NCBI RefSeq assembly: GCF_900109935.1
Contig: NZ_FOBV01000004.1
Coordinates: 124,001 to 188,000, forward strand
Source of the DNA: Chryseobacterium taichungense
GTDB taxonomy: Bacteria > Bacteroidota > Bacteroidia > Flavobacteriales > Weeksellaceae
DNA length: 64,000 nucleotides
Direction: 5' to 3'
Below the pieces are notes generated by a model. It was given only the letters and a program-made list of their open reading frames with translations. It did no database searches and was not told the DNA's origin. Each line of letters starts with the position of its first letter. The first letter of the stretch is position 1. Of this stretch, positions 55,161 through 64,000 are shown one piece after another. The translations under genes were made by a program, and so were the position numbers.

Positions 55161-55769
55161 TTATTTAGAGTAAAGTTCGACGATAAGCTGTTCCTTGATG
55201 TCTTCCGGAATTTGGATTCTCTCAGGAGCAGAAACGAAAGTACCTTCTTTCTTCTCATCGTTGAATTGTAACCACTCATAATTTGCTTTAGAAGCTAATG
55301 CGTTTGTAACAACTTCAAGAGACTTAGATTTTTCTCTTACAGCGATTACATCACCTGCTTTTAGCAAATAAGATGGAATATTTACCAGCTCTCCGTTCAC
55401 AGTAATGTGTCTGTGAGAAACAAGCTGTCTAGCAGCAGATCTTGTTTTAGCAAAACCTAATCTGTAAACTACATTATCCAATCTAGATTCGCAAAGTTGT
55501 AATAGAACTTCACCTGTTACACCTTTACTTCTGTGTGCTTTGTCGAATAAGTTAGCAAACTGTCTTTCTAAGATACCGTACGTATATTTAGCTTTTTGTT
55601 TTTCAGCCAACTGAACTGCGTATTCAGATTTTTTAGCACCTCTTCTTTTGTTAGGACCGTGTTGTCCTGGCGGTTGGTTTTTTCTTTTCTCGAAGTTTTT
55701 ATCATCTCCGTAGATTGCAGCACCAAACTTTCTAGCAATCTTAGTTTTAGGTCCAATATATCTTGCCAT
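55161..55769 (-). CDS. rpsD: 30S ribosomal protein S4
   Basis: 202 aa, the zinc-free type ([19 protein letters not shown] without the cysteine cluster). The S4 RNA-binding domain has [19 protein letters not shown] and [12 protein letters not shown]. It is a primary 16S rRNA binder and often regulates the alpha operon by feedback. Confidence 0.97.
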   Translation of the reverse strand: MARYIGPKTKIARKFGAAIYGDDKNFEKRKNQPPGQHGPNKRRGAKKSEYAVQLAEKQKAKYTYGILERQFANLFDKAHRSKGVTGEVLLQLCESRLDNVVYRLGFAKTRSAARQLVSHRHITVNGELVNIPSYLLKAGDVIAVREKSKSLEVVTNALASKANYEWLQFNDEKKEGTFVSAPERIQIPEDIKEQLIVELYSK

Positions 55770-55788
55770 AATGGGTAAATTCTAAAAA

Positions 55789-56178
55789 TTAAACTCTTCT
55801 TCTTTTTGGTGGTCTACATCCATTGTGTGGCATAGGAGTCACATCAATGATTTCGCTAACTTCAATTCCTGAATTGTGAATAGATCTGATCGCAGATTCT
55901 CTACCTGCACCCGGACCTTTCACAAACACCTTTACTCTTCTTAAACCAGCTTCGTGAGCTACAGCAGAGCAATTTTCAGCTGCCATTTGAGCAGCAAATG
56001 GAGTATTCTTTTTAGAACCTCTGAAACCCATTTTACCGGCAGAAGCCCAAGAGATAACCTCTCCGTTTTTATTTGTTAAAGAAATGATGATGTTATTGAA
56101 AGAAGCCTGAATATGAGCTTCACCAATAGCCTCAACTTTTACTTTTCTTTTCTTAACTACTTTAGTTTGTTTTGCCAT
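55789..56178 (-). CDS. rpsK: 30S ribosomal protein S11
   Basis: 129 aa. It carries [40 protein letters not shown] and the C-terminal [16 protein letters not shown], all standard for S11, a platform protein of the small subunit. Confidence 0.98.
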   Translation of the reverse strand: MAKQTKVVKKRKVKVEAIGEAHIQASFNNIIISLTNKNGEVISWASAGKMGFRGSKKNTPFAAQMAAENCSAVAHEAGLRRVKVFVKGPGAGRESAIRSIHNSGIEVSEIIDVTPMPHNGCRPPKRRRV

Positions 56179-56190
56179 AATTCCTAACGA

Positions 56191-56568
56191 TTATTTACTA
56201 GCTTTTTTCTTGTTAGCAACAGTTTTTCTCTTTCCTTTACGGGTTCTAGAGTTGTTTTTCGTTCTCTGGCCTCTTAAAGGTAATCCAAGTCTGTGACGTA
56301 TTCCTCGTTGGCATCCTATGTCCATTAATCGCTTAATGTTCAATTGCACTTCAGATCTTAATTCTCCTTCTACTTTTACGTTTTCAGAGATATAGTTTCT
56401 GATTGCAGCCAATTCATCGTCATTCCATTCGTTGACTTTCTTGTCTTCGCTGATACCGGCAGCTTTAAGGATTTCTGAAGAAGTACTTCTTCCAATTCCG
56501 TAGATGTAAGTTAAACCGATAACACCTCTTTTGTTTTTTGGTAAATCAATACCTGAAATTCTCGCCAT
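56191..56568 (-). CDS. rpsM: 30S ribosomal protein S13
   Basis: 125 aa. It shows [29 protein letters not shown] and the basic tail with [18 protein letters not shown]. It contacts the P-site tRNA and the A-site finger. It is 12 nt upstream of rpsK. Confidence 0.98.
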   Translation of the reverse strand: MARISGIDLPKNKRGVIGLTYIYGIGRSTSSEILKAAGISEDKKVNEWNDDELAAIRNYISENVKVEGELRSEVQLNIKRLMDIGCQRGIRHRLGLPLRGQRTKNNSRTRKGKRKTVANKKKASK

Positions 56569-56577
56569 AATTTAATG

Positions 56578-56694
56578 TTAGCCTTGTCTTTGTTTAAATT
56601 TTGGGTTCTTCTTGTTGATTACGAATAGTACACCTTTTCTGCGTACGATCTTGCAATCAGCGCTTCTTTTTTTAATTGATGCTCTTACTTTCAT
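56578..56694 (-). CDS. rpmJ: 50S ribosomal protein L36
   Basis: 38 aa, too short for most ORF callers. It begins [20 protein letters not shown] and ends [12 protein letters not shown]. Only one of the four zinc ligands of classic L36 (the cysteine in ADCK) is present, so it is the zinc-free type. It lies between infA and rpsM as expected. Confidence 0.95.
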   Translation of the reverse strand: MKVRASIKKRSADCKIVRRKGVLFVINKKNPKFKQRQG

Positions 56695-56756
56695 TTGAAA
56701 ATATTTATTTTTTAACAATAGCCAAATGGAACGAGTGCTCCACTTGGCAGATTGTA

Positions 56757-56972
56757 TTAATATCTAAATGTAATTCTCCCCTTCGACAAATCGTAAGGAG
56801 ACATTTCTAATTTTACCTTATCACCAGGTAATAACTTAATATAGTGCATACGCATTTTACCAGAGATATGAGCAATAAGAACATGCCCATTTTCCAGCTC
56901 AACACGGAACTGAGCGTTCGAAAGTGCTTCCGTTATAACGCCGTCTTGTTCAATATGTTTTTGTTTTGCCAT
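56757..56972 (-). CDS. infA: Translation initiation factor IF-1
   Basis: 71 aa OB-fold. [40 protein letters not shown] and [14 protein letters not shown] match IF-1 along its full length. It lies 3 nt after secY and blocks the A site during initiation. Confidence 0.97.
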   Translation of the reverse strand: MAKQKHIEQDGVITEALSNAQFRVELENGHVLIAHISGKMRMHYIKLLPGDKVKLEMSPYDLSKGRITFRY

Positions 56973-56975
56973 AAA

Positions 56976-58355
56976 TTAATATCCAGTCGTTCTTGATAAT
57001 TTAGACTGCATTAAGCCATCATAATGATGGTTCAGCAGATAGGTATTAATCTGTTGAACAGTATCTAAAATTACTCCCACCATAATCAATAGTGACGTTC
57101 CCCCGAAAAATAAGGCGAACGCATCTGTCTGAACAAAGCTTCCGTGTACAATTGCCGGAAGGACTGCAAAGATAGATAAAAAAATCGCACCTGGCAAGGT
57201 AATTTTTGATAAAATATCATCTAAATAATCAGCGGTTTCTTTTCCTGGTCTCACTTTTGGTACTAAACCTCCGTTTCTCTTCAAATCATCAGCCATTTGG
57301 TTTACCGGAATTGTGATCGCAGTATAGAAGAATGAGAAAATAATAATCAATAGCGCAAACAATACATTGTACTGCCAGCTAAAAACATTCTTGAAACCTG
57401 CAAGAAAAGTGTTTGACTCATCTACTTTTGTTAATAACCCCGGCACGAACATCAGCGCCTGTGCGAAGATGATCGGCATTACACCGGCAGCATTCACTTT
57501 CAATGGAATCCACTGTCTTGCTCCTTGCATAAGATTTCTGTTTACACCTCCTCTCGCCTGAGCTCTGCTTACATACTGGATCGGGATTTTTCTAACAGCA
57601 ACGGATAATACCACCGCCAAAAGTACAACCAACATCCAGAAAATTACTTCAATAAGGATCATGATTGATCCCATTCCTCCTTTTCCGTTCTGAACTGCCA
57701 TTTCCTGTACGAATGCTTCAGGTAATCTTGAAAGAATCCCCACCATAATAAGGATAGAGATACCGTTTCCGATTCCTTTGTCGGTGATTTTTTCACCCAA
57801 CCACATCGCGAATACTGAACCGGCAACCAAAATAACGATACTTGGCAACCAGAACATGATAGAATTTGGCTCTACATAATATGCAGATGAGAACTGAGCA
57901 TACGGTAAGAATAATTGAGTAATAGAAGTTAAATAAGAAGGTGCCTGTACAAGACAAACTCCGATCGTTAACCATCTAGTAATCTGGTTCAATGTATTTC
58001 TACCTGACTCTCCATCTTTCTGAAGCTTCTGAAGATAAGGAATAGCCATCCCCATCAACTGAACAATAATAGAAGCAGAAATATAAGGCATGATACCTAA
58101 CGCCATTACGGAAGCGTGGCTGAAAGCACCCCCCGTAAACGACGAAAGCAAGCCAAGGAGACCAGCTCCTTGCTTGTTACCGCCTTGATTTTTATAATGC
58201 TCTAAGAGATCTCCTACTTCTGCAAGGTTAATCGCAGGTAAAGAGATATAAGATGCGAATCTATACACAAGGATAATCCCTAAAGTAAAGATAATTTTAT
58301 CTCGTAATTCTTTAAGGCTCCAAATATTTTTGAGGGTTTGTATAAATTCTTTCAT
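56976..58355 (-). CDS. secY: Preprotein translocase subunit SecY
   Basis: 459 aa with ten membrane helices. Landmarks are KIIFTLGIILVYRFASYISL in helix 1, the plug region FTGGAFSHASVMALGIMPYI, SIIVQLM and the cytoplasmic loop GVNRNLMQGARQWIPLKVN. It forms the protein-conducting channel. It sits between rplO and infA, the standard spc order. Confidence 0.98.
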   Translation of the reverse strand: MKEFIQTLKNIWSLKELRDKIIFTLGIILVYRFASYISLPAINLAEVGDLLEHYKNQGGNKQGAGLLGLLSSFTGGAFSHASVMALGIMPYISASIIVQLMGMAIPYLQKLQKDGESGRNTLNQITRWLTIGVCLVQAPSYLTSITQLFLPYAQFSSAYYVEPNSIMFWLPSIVILVAGSVFAMWLGEKITDKGIGNGISILIMVGILSRLPEAFVQEMAVQNGKGGMGSIMILIEVIFWMLVVLLAVVLSVAVRKIPIQYVSRAQARGGVNRNLMQGARQWIPLKVNAAGVMPIIFAQALMFVPGLLTKVDESNTFLAGFKNVFSWQYNVLFALLIIIFSFFYTAITIPVNQMADDLKRNGGLVPKVRPGKETADYLDDILSKITLPGAIFLSIFAVLPAIVHGSFVQTDAFALFFGGTSLLIMVGVILDTVQQINTYLLNHHYDGLMQSKLSRTTGY

Positions 58356-58364
58356 TAGTAATTA

Positions 58365-58814
58365 TTATAAGGTAATTGCTTTTCCACCTGCTTTAGCAAT
58401 AAGCTCTTCAGCAGATTTAGTGAACTTGTCAGCAGAGATTGAAACCGCAGATTTCAATTCTCCTCTACCCATAATTTTCACTAATTCGTTTTTAGTAATT
58501 AAACCGTTTTCAATTAAAACTTCTCTTGTAATATCTCCTGTGATAGATTTATTCTCGATTAAAGTCTGGATTGTATCAAGGTTAATTCCTCTAAACTCTT
58601 TTCTGTTTACGTTTTTGAATCCGAATTTAGGTAATCTTCTTTGCAAAGGCATCTGACCCCCTTCAAAACCGATCTTCTGAGAATAACCCGCTCTTGATTT
58701 CTGTCCTTTGTGACCTTTTGTAGAAGTACCACCTTTTCCGCTACCTTGTCCTCTACCAATTCTTTTTGAATTGAAAGTAGATCCTGCAGCTGGCTTTATG
58801 TTGTTTAAATTCAT
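58365..58814 (-). CDS. rplO: 50S ribosomal protein L15
   Basis: 149 aa. The glycine-rich N-terminus GRGQGSGKGGTSTKGHKGQK and GYSQKIGFEGGQMPLQRRLP are diagnostic. It precedes secY by 9 nt. Confidence 0.97.
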   Translation of the reverse strand: MNLNNIKPAAGSTFNSKRIGRGQGSGKGGTSTKGHKGQKSRAGYSQKIGFEGGQMPLQRRLPKFGFKNVNRKEFRGINLDTIQTLIENKSITGDITREVLIENGLITKNELVKIMGRGELKSAVSISADKFTKSAEELIAKAGGKAITL

Positions 58815-58833
58815 TTTAAAATTATTTTAAAAA

Positions 58834-59010
58834 TTATTTTTGAACTTCAAGTAAGTGACTAACTGCAGCTATCATTCCTAAGATAGAAGGAGTAGCTTCG
58901 TGTTCTACAACTTGGTGAAGTTTCTTAAATCCTAATGCTTCAAGCGTTCTCTTTTGGGTTTTTGTTCTTCCAATAGCGCTTCTTACTTGTTTTACTTTGA
59001 TTGTTGCCAT
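58834..59010 (-). CDS. rpmD: 50S ribosomal protein L30
   Basis: 58 aa, starting ATIKVKQVRSAIGRTKTQKR and ending AAVSHLLEVQK; the middle KKLHQVVEHEATPSILGMI is typical of L30. It was found by translating the gap between rpsE and rplO. Confidence 0.95.
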   Translation of the reverse strand: MATIKVKQVRSAIGRTKTQKRTLEALGFKKLHQVVEHEATPSILGMIAAVSHLLEVQK

Positions 59011-59020
59011 TGTTTATATA

Positions 59021-59542
59021 TTAACCGTTAAACACTTTACTTAGAGAAACTCCTCTCATTCTAGCGATTTCTTCAGGTCTTCTGATATCCAATAACGCTT
59101 TGAAAGTAGCTTTCACCACGTTGTGAGGGTTAGAAGATCCTTTTGATTTTGAAAGGATATCGTGAATACCAGCAGATTCTAATACCGCTCTTACCGCACC
59201 ACCGGCGATAAGCCCTGTACCGTGAGAAGCAGGTCTTAAAAAGATATCTGCACCACCGTATCTGGCAGTAGTCTGGTGAGGGATTGTGTGGTTCATTACA
59301 GGAACTTTCACAAGGTTTTTCTTAGCATCTTCAACTGCTTTAGCAATTGCAGAAGCAACTTCCTTAGATTTTCCTAGTCCGTAACCGATTACTCCTTCTT
59401 CATTTCCTACAACTACGATTGCAGAAAATCCGAAAGCTCTACCCCCTTTAGTTACTTTTGTTACTCTGTTAACAGCTACGAGACGATCTTTAAGTTCTAA
59501 TCCTCCCGGTTTTACTCTTTCTATATTATCTAGTCCTAACAT
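59021..59542 (-). CDS. rpsE: 30S ribosomal protein S5
   Basis: 173 aa. The motifs [40 protein letters not shown] and [16 protein letters not shown] identify S5, which helps decoding accuracy. It lies 18 nt after rplR. Confidence 0.98.
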   Translation of the reverse strand: MLGLDNIERVKPGGLELKDRLVAVNRVTKVTKGGRAFGFSAIVVVGNEEGVIGYGLGKSKEVASAIAKAVEDAKKNLVKVPVMNHTIPHQTTARYGGADIFLRPASHGTGLIAGGAVRAVLESAGIHDILSKSKGSSNPHNVVKATFKALLDIRRPEEIARMRGVSLSKVFNG

Positions 59543-59560
59543 ATTTCCGAAATTTAATGA

Positions 59561-59914
59561 TTAGAATTTAAGTCCACCTTCTCTCGCACCATCAGCTAGA
59601 GCTTTAATTCTCCCGTGATATACGAATCCGTTTCTATCAAATACAATATTTTCGATTCCTGCAGCGATAGCTTTAGCAGCGATAGCTTTACCTACAGCAG
59701 CAGAAACTTCAGTCTTAGTTCCGTTAGCTTCAACCCCCTTCTCTCTTGAAGAAGCAGAAGCTAAAGTTTTTCCACTGTTATCGTCGATTAACTGAGCGTA
59801 AATTTCCTTATTACTTTTGTATACAGATAATCTTGGCAATTCAGAAGATCCAGAGATTTTTCCTCTTACTCTTCTTTTGATTCTTATTCTTTTTTCTACT
59901 TTACTTAATGCCAT
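59561..59914 (-). CDS. rplR: 50S ribosomal protein L18
   Basis: 117 aa. It has [20 protein letters not shown] and [20 protein letters not shown], typical of L18, the 5S rRNA binder. Confidence 0.97.
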   Translation of the reverse strand: MALSKVEKRIRIKRRVRGKISGSSELPRLSVYKSNKEIYAQLIDDNSGKTLASASSREKGVEANGTKTEVSAAVGKAIAAKAIAAGIENIVFDRNGFVYHGRIKALADGAREGGLKF

Positions 59915-59929
59915 AATACTTATAATTTA

Positions 59930-60475
59930 TTAAGCAGATTTACCAGCTTTACGTCTAACAATTTCTCCTACGAATCTTACACCTTTTCCTTTGTATGGCT
60001 CAGGCTTTCTGAAAGAACGGATCTTTGCAGCTACCATCCCTAGAAGTTGGTTGTCGTGAGACGTTAAAGTAATAATTGGGTTTTTACCTTTTTCAGTCAA
60101 TGTATCAACTTTTACTTCGCTAGGAAGTTCCAATACGATACCGTGAGAGAATCCTAAAGCCAACTCAAGTTTTTGACCTGCGTGTGAAGCTCTATATCCT
60201 ACCCCTACTAATTCCAGTTTCTTTTCGAAACCTTGATTTACACCAACAATCATGTTGTTGATCAACGCTCTGTATAAACCGTGAAGCGCTTTGTGTTGTT
60301 TAGCTTCAGATGGTCTGTTTACGTTCAGCTCTCCATCTTTCTGTTCTATAGTAATTCCGCCTGTAAGCTCCTGAGAAAGTTCTCCTTTAGGACCTTTTAC
60401 AGTTACCACACCATTATTTTCAGTGATTGTAACTCCTGCTGGAACTGTTATAATTGCTTTACCAATTCTTGACAT
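59930..60475 (-). CDS. rplF: 50S ribosomal protein L6
   Basis: 181 aa with the two L6 repeats; SRIGKAIITVPAGVTITENN and the C-terminal EPYKGKGVRFVGEIVRRKAG are diagnostic. It lies 17 nt after rpsH. Confidence 0.98.
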   Translation of the reverse strand: MSRIGKAIITVPAGVTITENNGVVTVKGPKGELSQELTGGITIEQKDGELNVNRPSEAKQHKALHGLYRALINNMIVGVNQGFEKKLELVGVGYRASHAGQKLELALGFSHGIVLELPSEVKVDTLTEKGKNPIITLTSHDNQLLGMVAAKIRSFRKPEPYKGKGVRFVGEIVRRKAGKSA

Positions 60476-60492
60476 TTTCCTGTGATTAAAAA

Positions 60493-60891
60493 TTAATAAA
60501 CATAGCAGATTACTTCACCGCCTACTTTCTCTTCTCTAGCTTTCTTGTCAGTCATTACTCCTTTAGAAGTAGAGATGATAGAAATACCCAAACCGTTTAG
60601 TACTCTTGGAAGTTCAGTTGAACCTTTGTACTGTCTCAAACCTGGTCTAGAAGCTCTTTGGATAGACTTAATAGCTGGTTTGTTGGTTTGCTTGTCGTAC
60701 TTTAAAGCGATTTTGATCGTTCCTTGAACAGCGCTATCTTCAAACTTGTAGTTTAAGATATACCCTTGATCAAATAAGATCTTAGTAATCTCCTTTTTGA
60801 TTTTCGATGCAGGAATTTCCACCACTTTGTGGCCTGCGCTTTGTGCGTTCCTTACTCTTGTTAGGAAATCTGAAATTGGATCTGTTACCAT
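60493..60891 (-). CDS. rpsH: 30S ribosomal protein S8
   Basis: 132 aa. It has TDPISDFLTRVRNAQSAGHK and the C-terminal GISIISTSKGVMTDKKARE. In Escherichia coli S8 is the feedback repressor of the spc operon. Here it is preceded by an unusual 148-bp gap with a hairpin. Confidence 0.98.
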   Translation of the reverse strand: MVTDPISDFLTRVRNAQSAGHKVVEIPASKIKKEITKILFDQGYILNYKFEDSAVQGTIKIALKYDKQTNKPAIKSIQRASRPGLRQYKGSTELPRVLNGLGISIISTSKGVMTDKKAREEKVGGEVICYVY

Positions 60892-60950
60892 TTTTCTTTA
60901 TAAATTATTGGTTAAAGAACAATCAGTATTGCAAGGACTTGAAGCGTAAA

Positions 60951-60984
60951 AATATCAGACCTCAGAAATCTTCAGTCTGATATT
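60951..60984 (-). promoter_or_regulatory. Terminator-like hairpin in the rpsN-rpsH gap
   Basis: AATATCAGAC / GTCTGATATT forms a perfect 10-bp stem with a 14-nt loop; on the minus strand it is followed by five T residues. It lies inside the spc operon, 60 nt upstream of rpsH. It may be an internal attenuator, a processing site or a protein-binding site. Confidence 0.65.
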
Positions 60985-61039
60985 GTTTATTCTTTAGTAT
61001 CCAGACAACTTAATTGTCCCGATTTTTAACTAGTAATTA

Positions 61040-61309
61040 TTACCAACTAGCTTTTTTAACTCCAGGGATAAGACCGTTGTTTGCCATTTCTCTGAAAGTT
61101 ACTCTGGAAATACCAAACGTTCTCATGTATCCTCTTGGTCTTCCTGTCAGTTTACATCTGTTGTGTAATCTTACAGGAGATGCATTTTTTGGTAATTTCT
61201 GAAGTGCTTCATAATCACCTGCTTCTTTTAAAGCTTTTCTTTTATCAGCGTATTTAGCAACTAACGCTTCTCTTTTGCGCTCACGCGCTTTCATTGATTC
61301 TTTAGCCAT
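61040..61309 (-). CDS. rpsN: 30S ribosomal protein S14 (zinc-free type)
   Basis: 89 aa, the longer zinc-free form with a single cysteine ([20 protein letters not shown]) and the C-terminal [12 protein letters not shown]. It is 3 nt after rplE. Confidence 0.97.
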   Translation of the reverse strand: MAKESMKARERKREALVAKYADKRKALKEAGDYEALQKLPKNASPVRLHNRCKLTGRPRGYMRTFGISRVTFREMANNGLIPGVKKASW

Positions 61310-61312
61310 TTC

Positions 61313-61864
61313 TTAGTTCTTTTTGAATGGTAAACCGAAGTGAGTTAATAATGCTTTAGCTTCTTTATCTGTTTTCGCAGTAGTAACGAAAGTGATGTCC
61401 ATCCCTTGGATTTTTTTCACTTTGTCGATTACGATCTCAGGGAAGATGATTTGCTCAGTGATCCCTAAGTTATAGTTACCTCTACCGTCGAAACCATCAG
61501 CTTTGATTCCAGAGAAATCTCTGATACGAGGCAATGCAGAAGAAGTTAATCTGTCTAAGAACTCATACATTTTATCAGCTCTAAGAGTAACTTTAGCACC
61601 TACAGGCATTCCTTTTCTCAATTTGAAAGCAGCTTCGTCTTTCTTAGAGATCGTACCAACAGCCTTTTGACCAGTGATATTCGATAATTCTTCAACAGCA
61701 TAATCGATGATTTTCTTGTCTGCTGTAGCATCTCCTAAACCTTGAGATAAAACAATTTTCTCAAGTCTTGGCACCTGCATTACAGATTTGTATCCGAATT
61801 CTTCCATCATTGCTGGAACAATCGTTTCTTTATATGCTTTTTTGGGTCTTGCTATATATTCCAT
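61313..61864 (-). CDS. rplE: 50S ribosomal protein L5
   Basis: 183 aa. It shows [13 protein letters not shown] and the N-terminal [19 protein letters not shown] of L5, the 5S rRNA binder contacting the P-site tRNA. It lies 13 nt after rplX. Confidence 0.98.
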   Translation of the reverse strand: MEYIARPKKAYKETIVPAMMEEFGYKSVMQVPRLEKIVLSQGLGDATADKKIIDYAVEELSNITGQKAVGTISKKDEAAFKLRKGMPVGAKVTLRADKMYEFLDRLTSSALPRIRDFSGIKADGFDGRGNYNLGITEQIIFPEIVIDKVKKIQGMDITFVTTAKTDKEAKALLTHFGLPFKKN

Positions 61865-61877
61865 GTGTTATTTAAAA

Positions 61878-62204
61878 TTATAAAGTTTCACCCGTTTTTT
61901 TGTTGATTCTTACCTTCTTATCTCCTTCGATTTTGTAACCTACTTTGATAGCTTTTCCGTCTTTACCAACTAAAGCTACGTTTGAGATATGAATAGAAGC
62001 TTCTCTTTCAACGATTCCTCCTTGAGGATTTGAAGCTGAAGGCTTAACGTGTTTTTTAACGATATTAAGTCCTGCAACAACTACTCTAGGGTCTCTTCCT
62101 TCTTTTTTGATCACTTCAATAACTTCACCAGTCTTACCTTTGACATCTTTCTTACCAGTAGTAATGATTACGTTATCTCCTCTTTTTATTTTTAACTTTG
62201 ACAT
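61878..62204 (-). CDS. rplX: 50S ribosomal protein L24
   Basis: 108 aa. The KOW motif KRGDNVIITTGKKDVKGKTG and the region NIVKKHVKPSASNPQGGIVE identify L24, an assembly-initiating protein. Confidence 0.97.
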   Translation of the reverse strand: MSKLKIKRGDNVIITTGKKDVKGKTGEVIEVIKKEGRDPRVVVAGLNIVKKHVKPSASNPQGGIVEREASIHISNVALVGKDGKAIKVGYKIEGDKKVRINKKTGETL

Positions 62205-62224
62205 TTTTTTTAAAATTTTAAATA

Positions 62225-62593
62225 TTAAAGTACTTCAGGAGCTAATGAAATGATTTTCATATATTCTTTGTCTCTCAACTCACGAGCAACTGGTCCGAAA
62301 ACACGTGTTCCTCTCATTTCTCCCGCTGCGTTTAGCAATACACAAGCATTGTCTTCGAATTTGATGTATGAACCATCTTTTCTTCTTACTGCTTTTTTAG
62401 TTCTTACCACTACAGCTTTAGATACCTGACCTTTCTTAGCGTTTCCTGATGGTGTAGAATCTTTGATAGTAACAACGATTTTATCACCAACTGAAGCATA
62501 TCTTCTTCTGGTTCCTCCCAGAACTCTGATAACCAATACTTCTTTAGCACCTGTGTTATCAGCAACTTTTAATCTTGATTCTGTTTGTAACAT
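62225..62593 (-). CDS. rplN: 50S ribosomal protein L14
   Basis: 122 aa, standard length: [20 protein letters not shown] and [20 protein letters not shown] are diagnostic. It lies 2 nt after rpsQ. Confidence 0.98.
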   Translation of the reverse strand: MLQTESRLKVADNTGAKEVLVIRVLGGTRRRYASVGDKIVVTIKDSTPSGNAKKGQVSKAVVVRTKKAVRRKDGSYIKFEDNACVLLNAAGEMRGTRVFGPVARELRDKEYMKIISLAPEVL

Positions 62594-62595
62594 TA

Positions 62596-62850
62596 TTACT
62601 TAGCTTTTTCAATGATTCTTACTAATCTCCATCTCTTGTTTTTGCTCATCGGTCTAGTTTCCTGGATCAGAACTGTATCACCTTCTGTGCATTCGTTGTT
62701 CTCGTCGTGTGCAGTATATTTTTTCGTTTTCAATACGAATTTACCGTACATCGGGTGCTTTACTCTTGTAGTTTCACTAACAACAATAGTTTTTTCCATT
62801 TTATTGCTGGAAACCACTCCGATTCTTTCTTTTCTTAAATTTCTATCCAT
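62596..62850 (-). CDS. rpsQ: 30S ribosomal protein S17
   Basis: 84 aa. [20 protein letters not shown] and [20 protein letters not shown] match S17. Confidence 0.97.
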   Translation of the reverse strand: MDRNLRKERIGVVSSNKMEKTIVVSETTRVKHPMYGKFVLKTKKYTAHDENNECTEGDTVLIQETRPMSKNKRWRLVRIIEKAK

Positions 62851-62862
62851 TGTAAAATGAAA

Positions 62863-63057
62863 TTATTGTTTGTTAGTTAACTCAGTGTTTAGTCTAGCGA
62901 TTGTTTTTCTCAAATCTCTGATTTGGATCGGGTTTTCAATTGGGCTGATTGCGTGAGCCAATTTCAGTTTTGAATATTGAGCTTTAGCTTCAGTTAATTG
63001 GTTTTGAATATCACCCGCGCTTAAATTTTTAATATCAGCTTTTTTCATTGTATTCAA
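62863..63057 (-). CDS. rpmC: 50S ribosomal protein L29
   Basis: 64 aa two-helix protein; KKADIKNLSAGDIQNQL and PIQIRDLRKTIARLNTEL are typical. L29 lines the exit tunnel. Confidence 0.96.
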   Translation of the reverse strand: MNTMKKADIKNLSAGDIQNQLTEAKAQYSKLKLAHAISPIENPIQIRDLRKTIARLNTELTNKQ

Positions 63058-63060
63058 AGA

Positions 63061-63486
63061 TTAAAGAGGTTTAACAAAATCGTTAGCAACTATAAATTTA
63101 GTAACAACTGGTAATTTTTGTGCCGCAAGTCTTAGTGCTTCTTTCGCTACTTCGTAAGGAACACCTCCTACTTCGAACATAATTTTACCTGGTTTTACTA
63201 CAGCTACCCAATATTCCACGGCACCTTTACCTTTACCCATCCTTACTTCGGCTGGTTTTTTAGTAATCGGCTTATCCGGGAAGATTTTGATCCATAGCTG
63301 ACCTTCTCTCTTCATATATCTTGTCGCAGCGATACGAGCAGCTTCAATTTGTCTTGCAGTGATCCAAGCACCTTCTGTCGCCTTGATTCCGAAAGTTCCA
63401 TAAGCAAGTTGATTACCTCTCTGGGCATTCCCCTTCATTTTCATCTTATGTACTCTACGGAACTTGGTTCTTTTTGGTTGTAACAT
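63061..63486 (-). CDS. rplP: 50S ribosomal protein L16
   Basis: 141 aa. [40 protein letters not shown] and [19 protein letters not shown] identify L16, which shapes the A-site tRNA pocket. It is separated from rpsC by an unusually long 99-bp gap with 7-bp repeats. Confidence 0.98.
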   Translation of the reverse strand: MLQPKRTKFRRVHKMKMKGNAQRGNQLAYGTFGIKATEGAWITARQIEAARIAATRYMKREGQLWIKIFPDKPITKKPAEVRMGKGKGAVEYWVAVVKPGKIMFEVGGVPYEVAKEALRLAAQKLPVVTKFIVANDFVKPL

Positions 63487-63495
63487 AATTTCTAA

Positions 63496-63523
63496 ATTTT
63501 AGATTTTAGATTTTAGATTTTAG
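63496..63523. repeat. Four 7-bp repeats (ATTTTAG) between rpsC and rplP
   Basis: Four exact tandem ATTTTAG units. The inverse sequence ATCTAAAAT lies at about 63575-63583, so a stem could form across the gap. Confidence 0.85.
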
Positions 63524-63585
63524 ATTTTTTTTATTTTAAAAAAGTAACGGTAATTTAAAATTCAAAATGTTCTAATCTAAAATTT

Positions 63586-64000
63586 TTAATTATTATTGTT
63601 ATTATTGTTATTGTTCTTTCTAGGTCTTCTGTTGTCTCTGTCTCCTCCTCTGTTATCTCTTCTGTCAGACTGACCACCTTTTTTCTGTTGTCCCACTAGT
63701 GGAGAAAGTTCTCTTTTACCGTAAACTTCACCTTTCATGATCCAAACTTTTACACCTAGTTTTCCGTACTGAGTCAATGCTTCACCGATATGGTAATCGA
63801 TATCTGCTCTGAAAGTAGACAATGGAATTCTTCCTTCTTTGAAAGATTCTGATCTTGCCATTTCAGCTCCATTCAATCTACCAGAGATTTGAACTTTGAT
63901 ACCTTCTGCACCCATTCTCATTGTACCTGCCATCGCCATCTTAACAGCTCTTCTGTAAGAGATTCTGTTTTCGATTTGCTTAGCAATGCTGTCAGCAACT
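63586..64000 (-). CDS. rpsC: 30S ribosomal protein S3 (5' end outside window)
   Basis: The frame is open to the window edge, so the N-terminus is missing; 137 codons are visible. [39 protein letters not shown] and [17 protein letters not shown] identify the C-terminal half of S3. The tail after residue KKGGQSDRR is rich in Arg/Asp/Gly and ends in nine consecutive asparagines coded by an AAT/AAC triplet run. Confidence 0.96.
   Translation of the reverse strand, partial: VADSIAKQIENRISYRRAVKMAMAGTMRMGAEGIKVQISGRLNGAEMARSESFKEGRIPLSTFRADIDYHIGEALTQYGKLGVKVWIMKGEVYGKRELSPLVGQQKKGGQSDRRDNRGGDRDNRRPRKNNNNNNNNN

Overview
The window looks like chromosome of a low-GC Flavobacteriia species, most like Chryseobacterium or a close Weeksellaceae relative. 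The basis is Bacteroidetes -7 boxes (TAnnTTTG) upstream of several genes, type IX secretion (T9SS) sorting tails, OmpA with thrombospondin-type-3 calcium repeats, a citrulline hydrolase of the CtlX type, RHS proteins of the Bacteroidetes kind, and a standard S10/spc/alpha ribosomal cluster. The genus is an inference from gene content; no rRNA or tRNA gene was found.

Layout. 1-3.9 kb (minus strand): a methionine operon, metX-like acyltransferase, ACT-homoserine dehydrogenase and a trans-sulfuration enzyme cut by the window edge, preceded by a clear SAM-I riboswitch. 4.1-9.1 kb: a GH63-like glucosidase, a secreted FnIII/T9SS protein and an OsmC protein whose start abuts 17 copies of a 7-bp repeat. 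9.2-16.4 kb: the DUF58/MoxR/DUF4350/DUF4129/membrane/SpoIIM cluster with a divergent RDD gene. 16.6-21.7 kb: GNAT, glycosyltransferase plus LpxH-like phosphoesterase, YebC, OmpA and SmpB. 21.9-29 kb: ABC-F ATPase, RecJ, NadD, DUF3817 and an outer-membrane beta-barrel protein. 29.1-30.9 kb: a secreted GH43-like protein with a discoidin domain.

31.0-41.4 kb is the most unusual part. It is a minus-strand RHS polymorphic-toxin locus. The order is T9SS-tailed repeat protein, large RHS-like partner, RHS core protein with a swapped C-terminal tip carrying a JAB/MPN-like HSHP motif, and a putative immunity lipoprotein, all nearly abutting. Downstream lies a graveyard of displaced cassettes: a chimeric fossil of two RHS core ends, two small orphan ORFs, a toxin-like tail without a head, and two related cassette-end hairpins. 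The T9SS gene has itself been invaded in frame several times by dispersed repeats.

41.8-46.3 kb: a small conserved-type hypothetical gene, an 18-copy 21-bp minisatellite, two guanidino-group-modifying enzymes (CtlX and an arginine-deiminase-like protein) separated by a four-helix-bundle gene set between related low-complexity flanks, and a membrane protein. 46.4-49.1 kb: citrate synthase and enolase. 49.3-53.5 kb: small lipoproteins and a LuxR-type two-component operon that contains its own lipoprotein and membrane protein. 53.6-64.0 kb: rplQ-rpoA-rpsD-rpsK-rpsM-rpmJ-infA-secY-rplO-rpmD-rpsE-rplR-rplF-rpsH-rpsN-rplE-rplX-rplN-rpsQ-rpmC-rplP-rpsC (partial), all on the minus strand. It has two unusual internal gaps, one with a terminator-like hairpin (rpsN/rpsH) and one with 7-bp repeats (rpsC/rplP).
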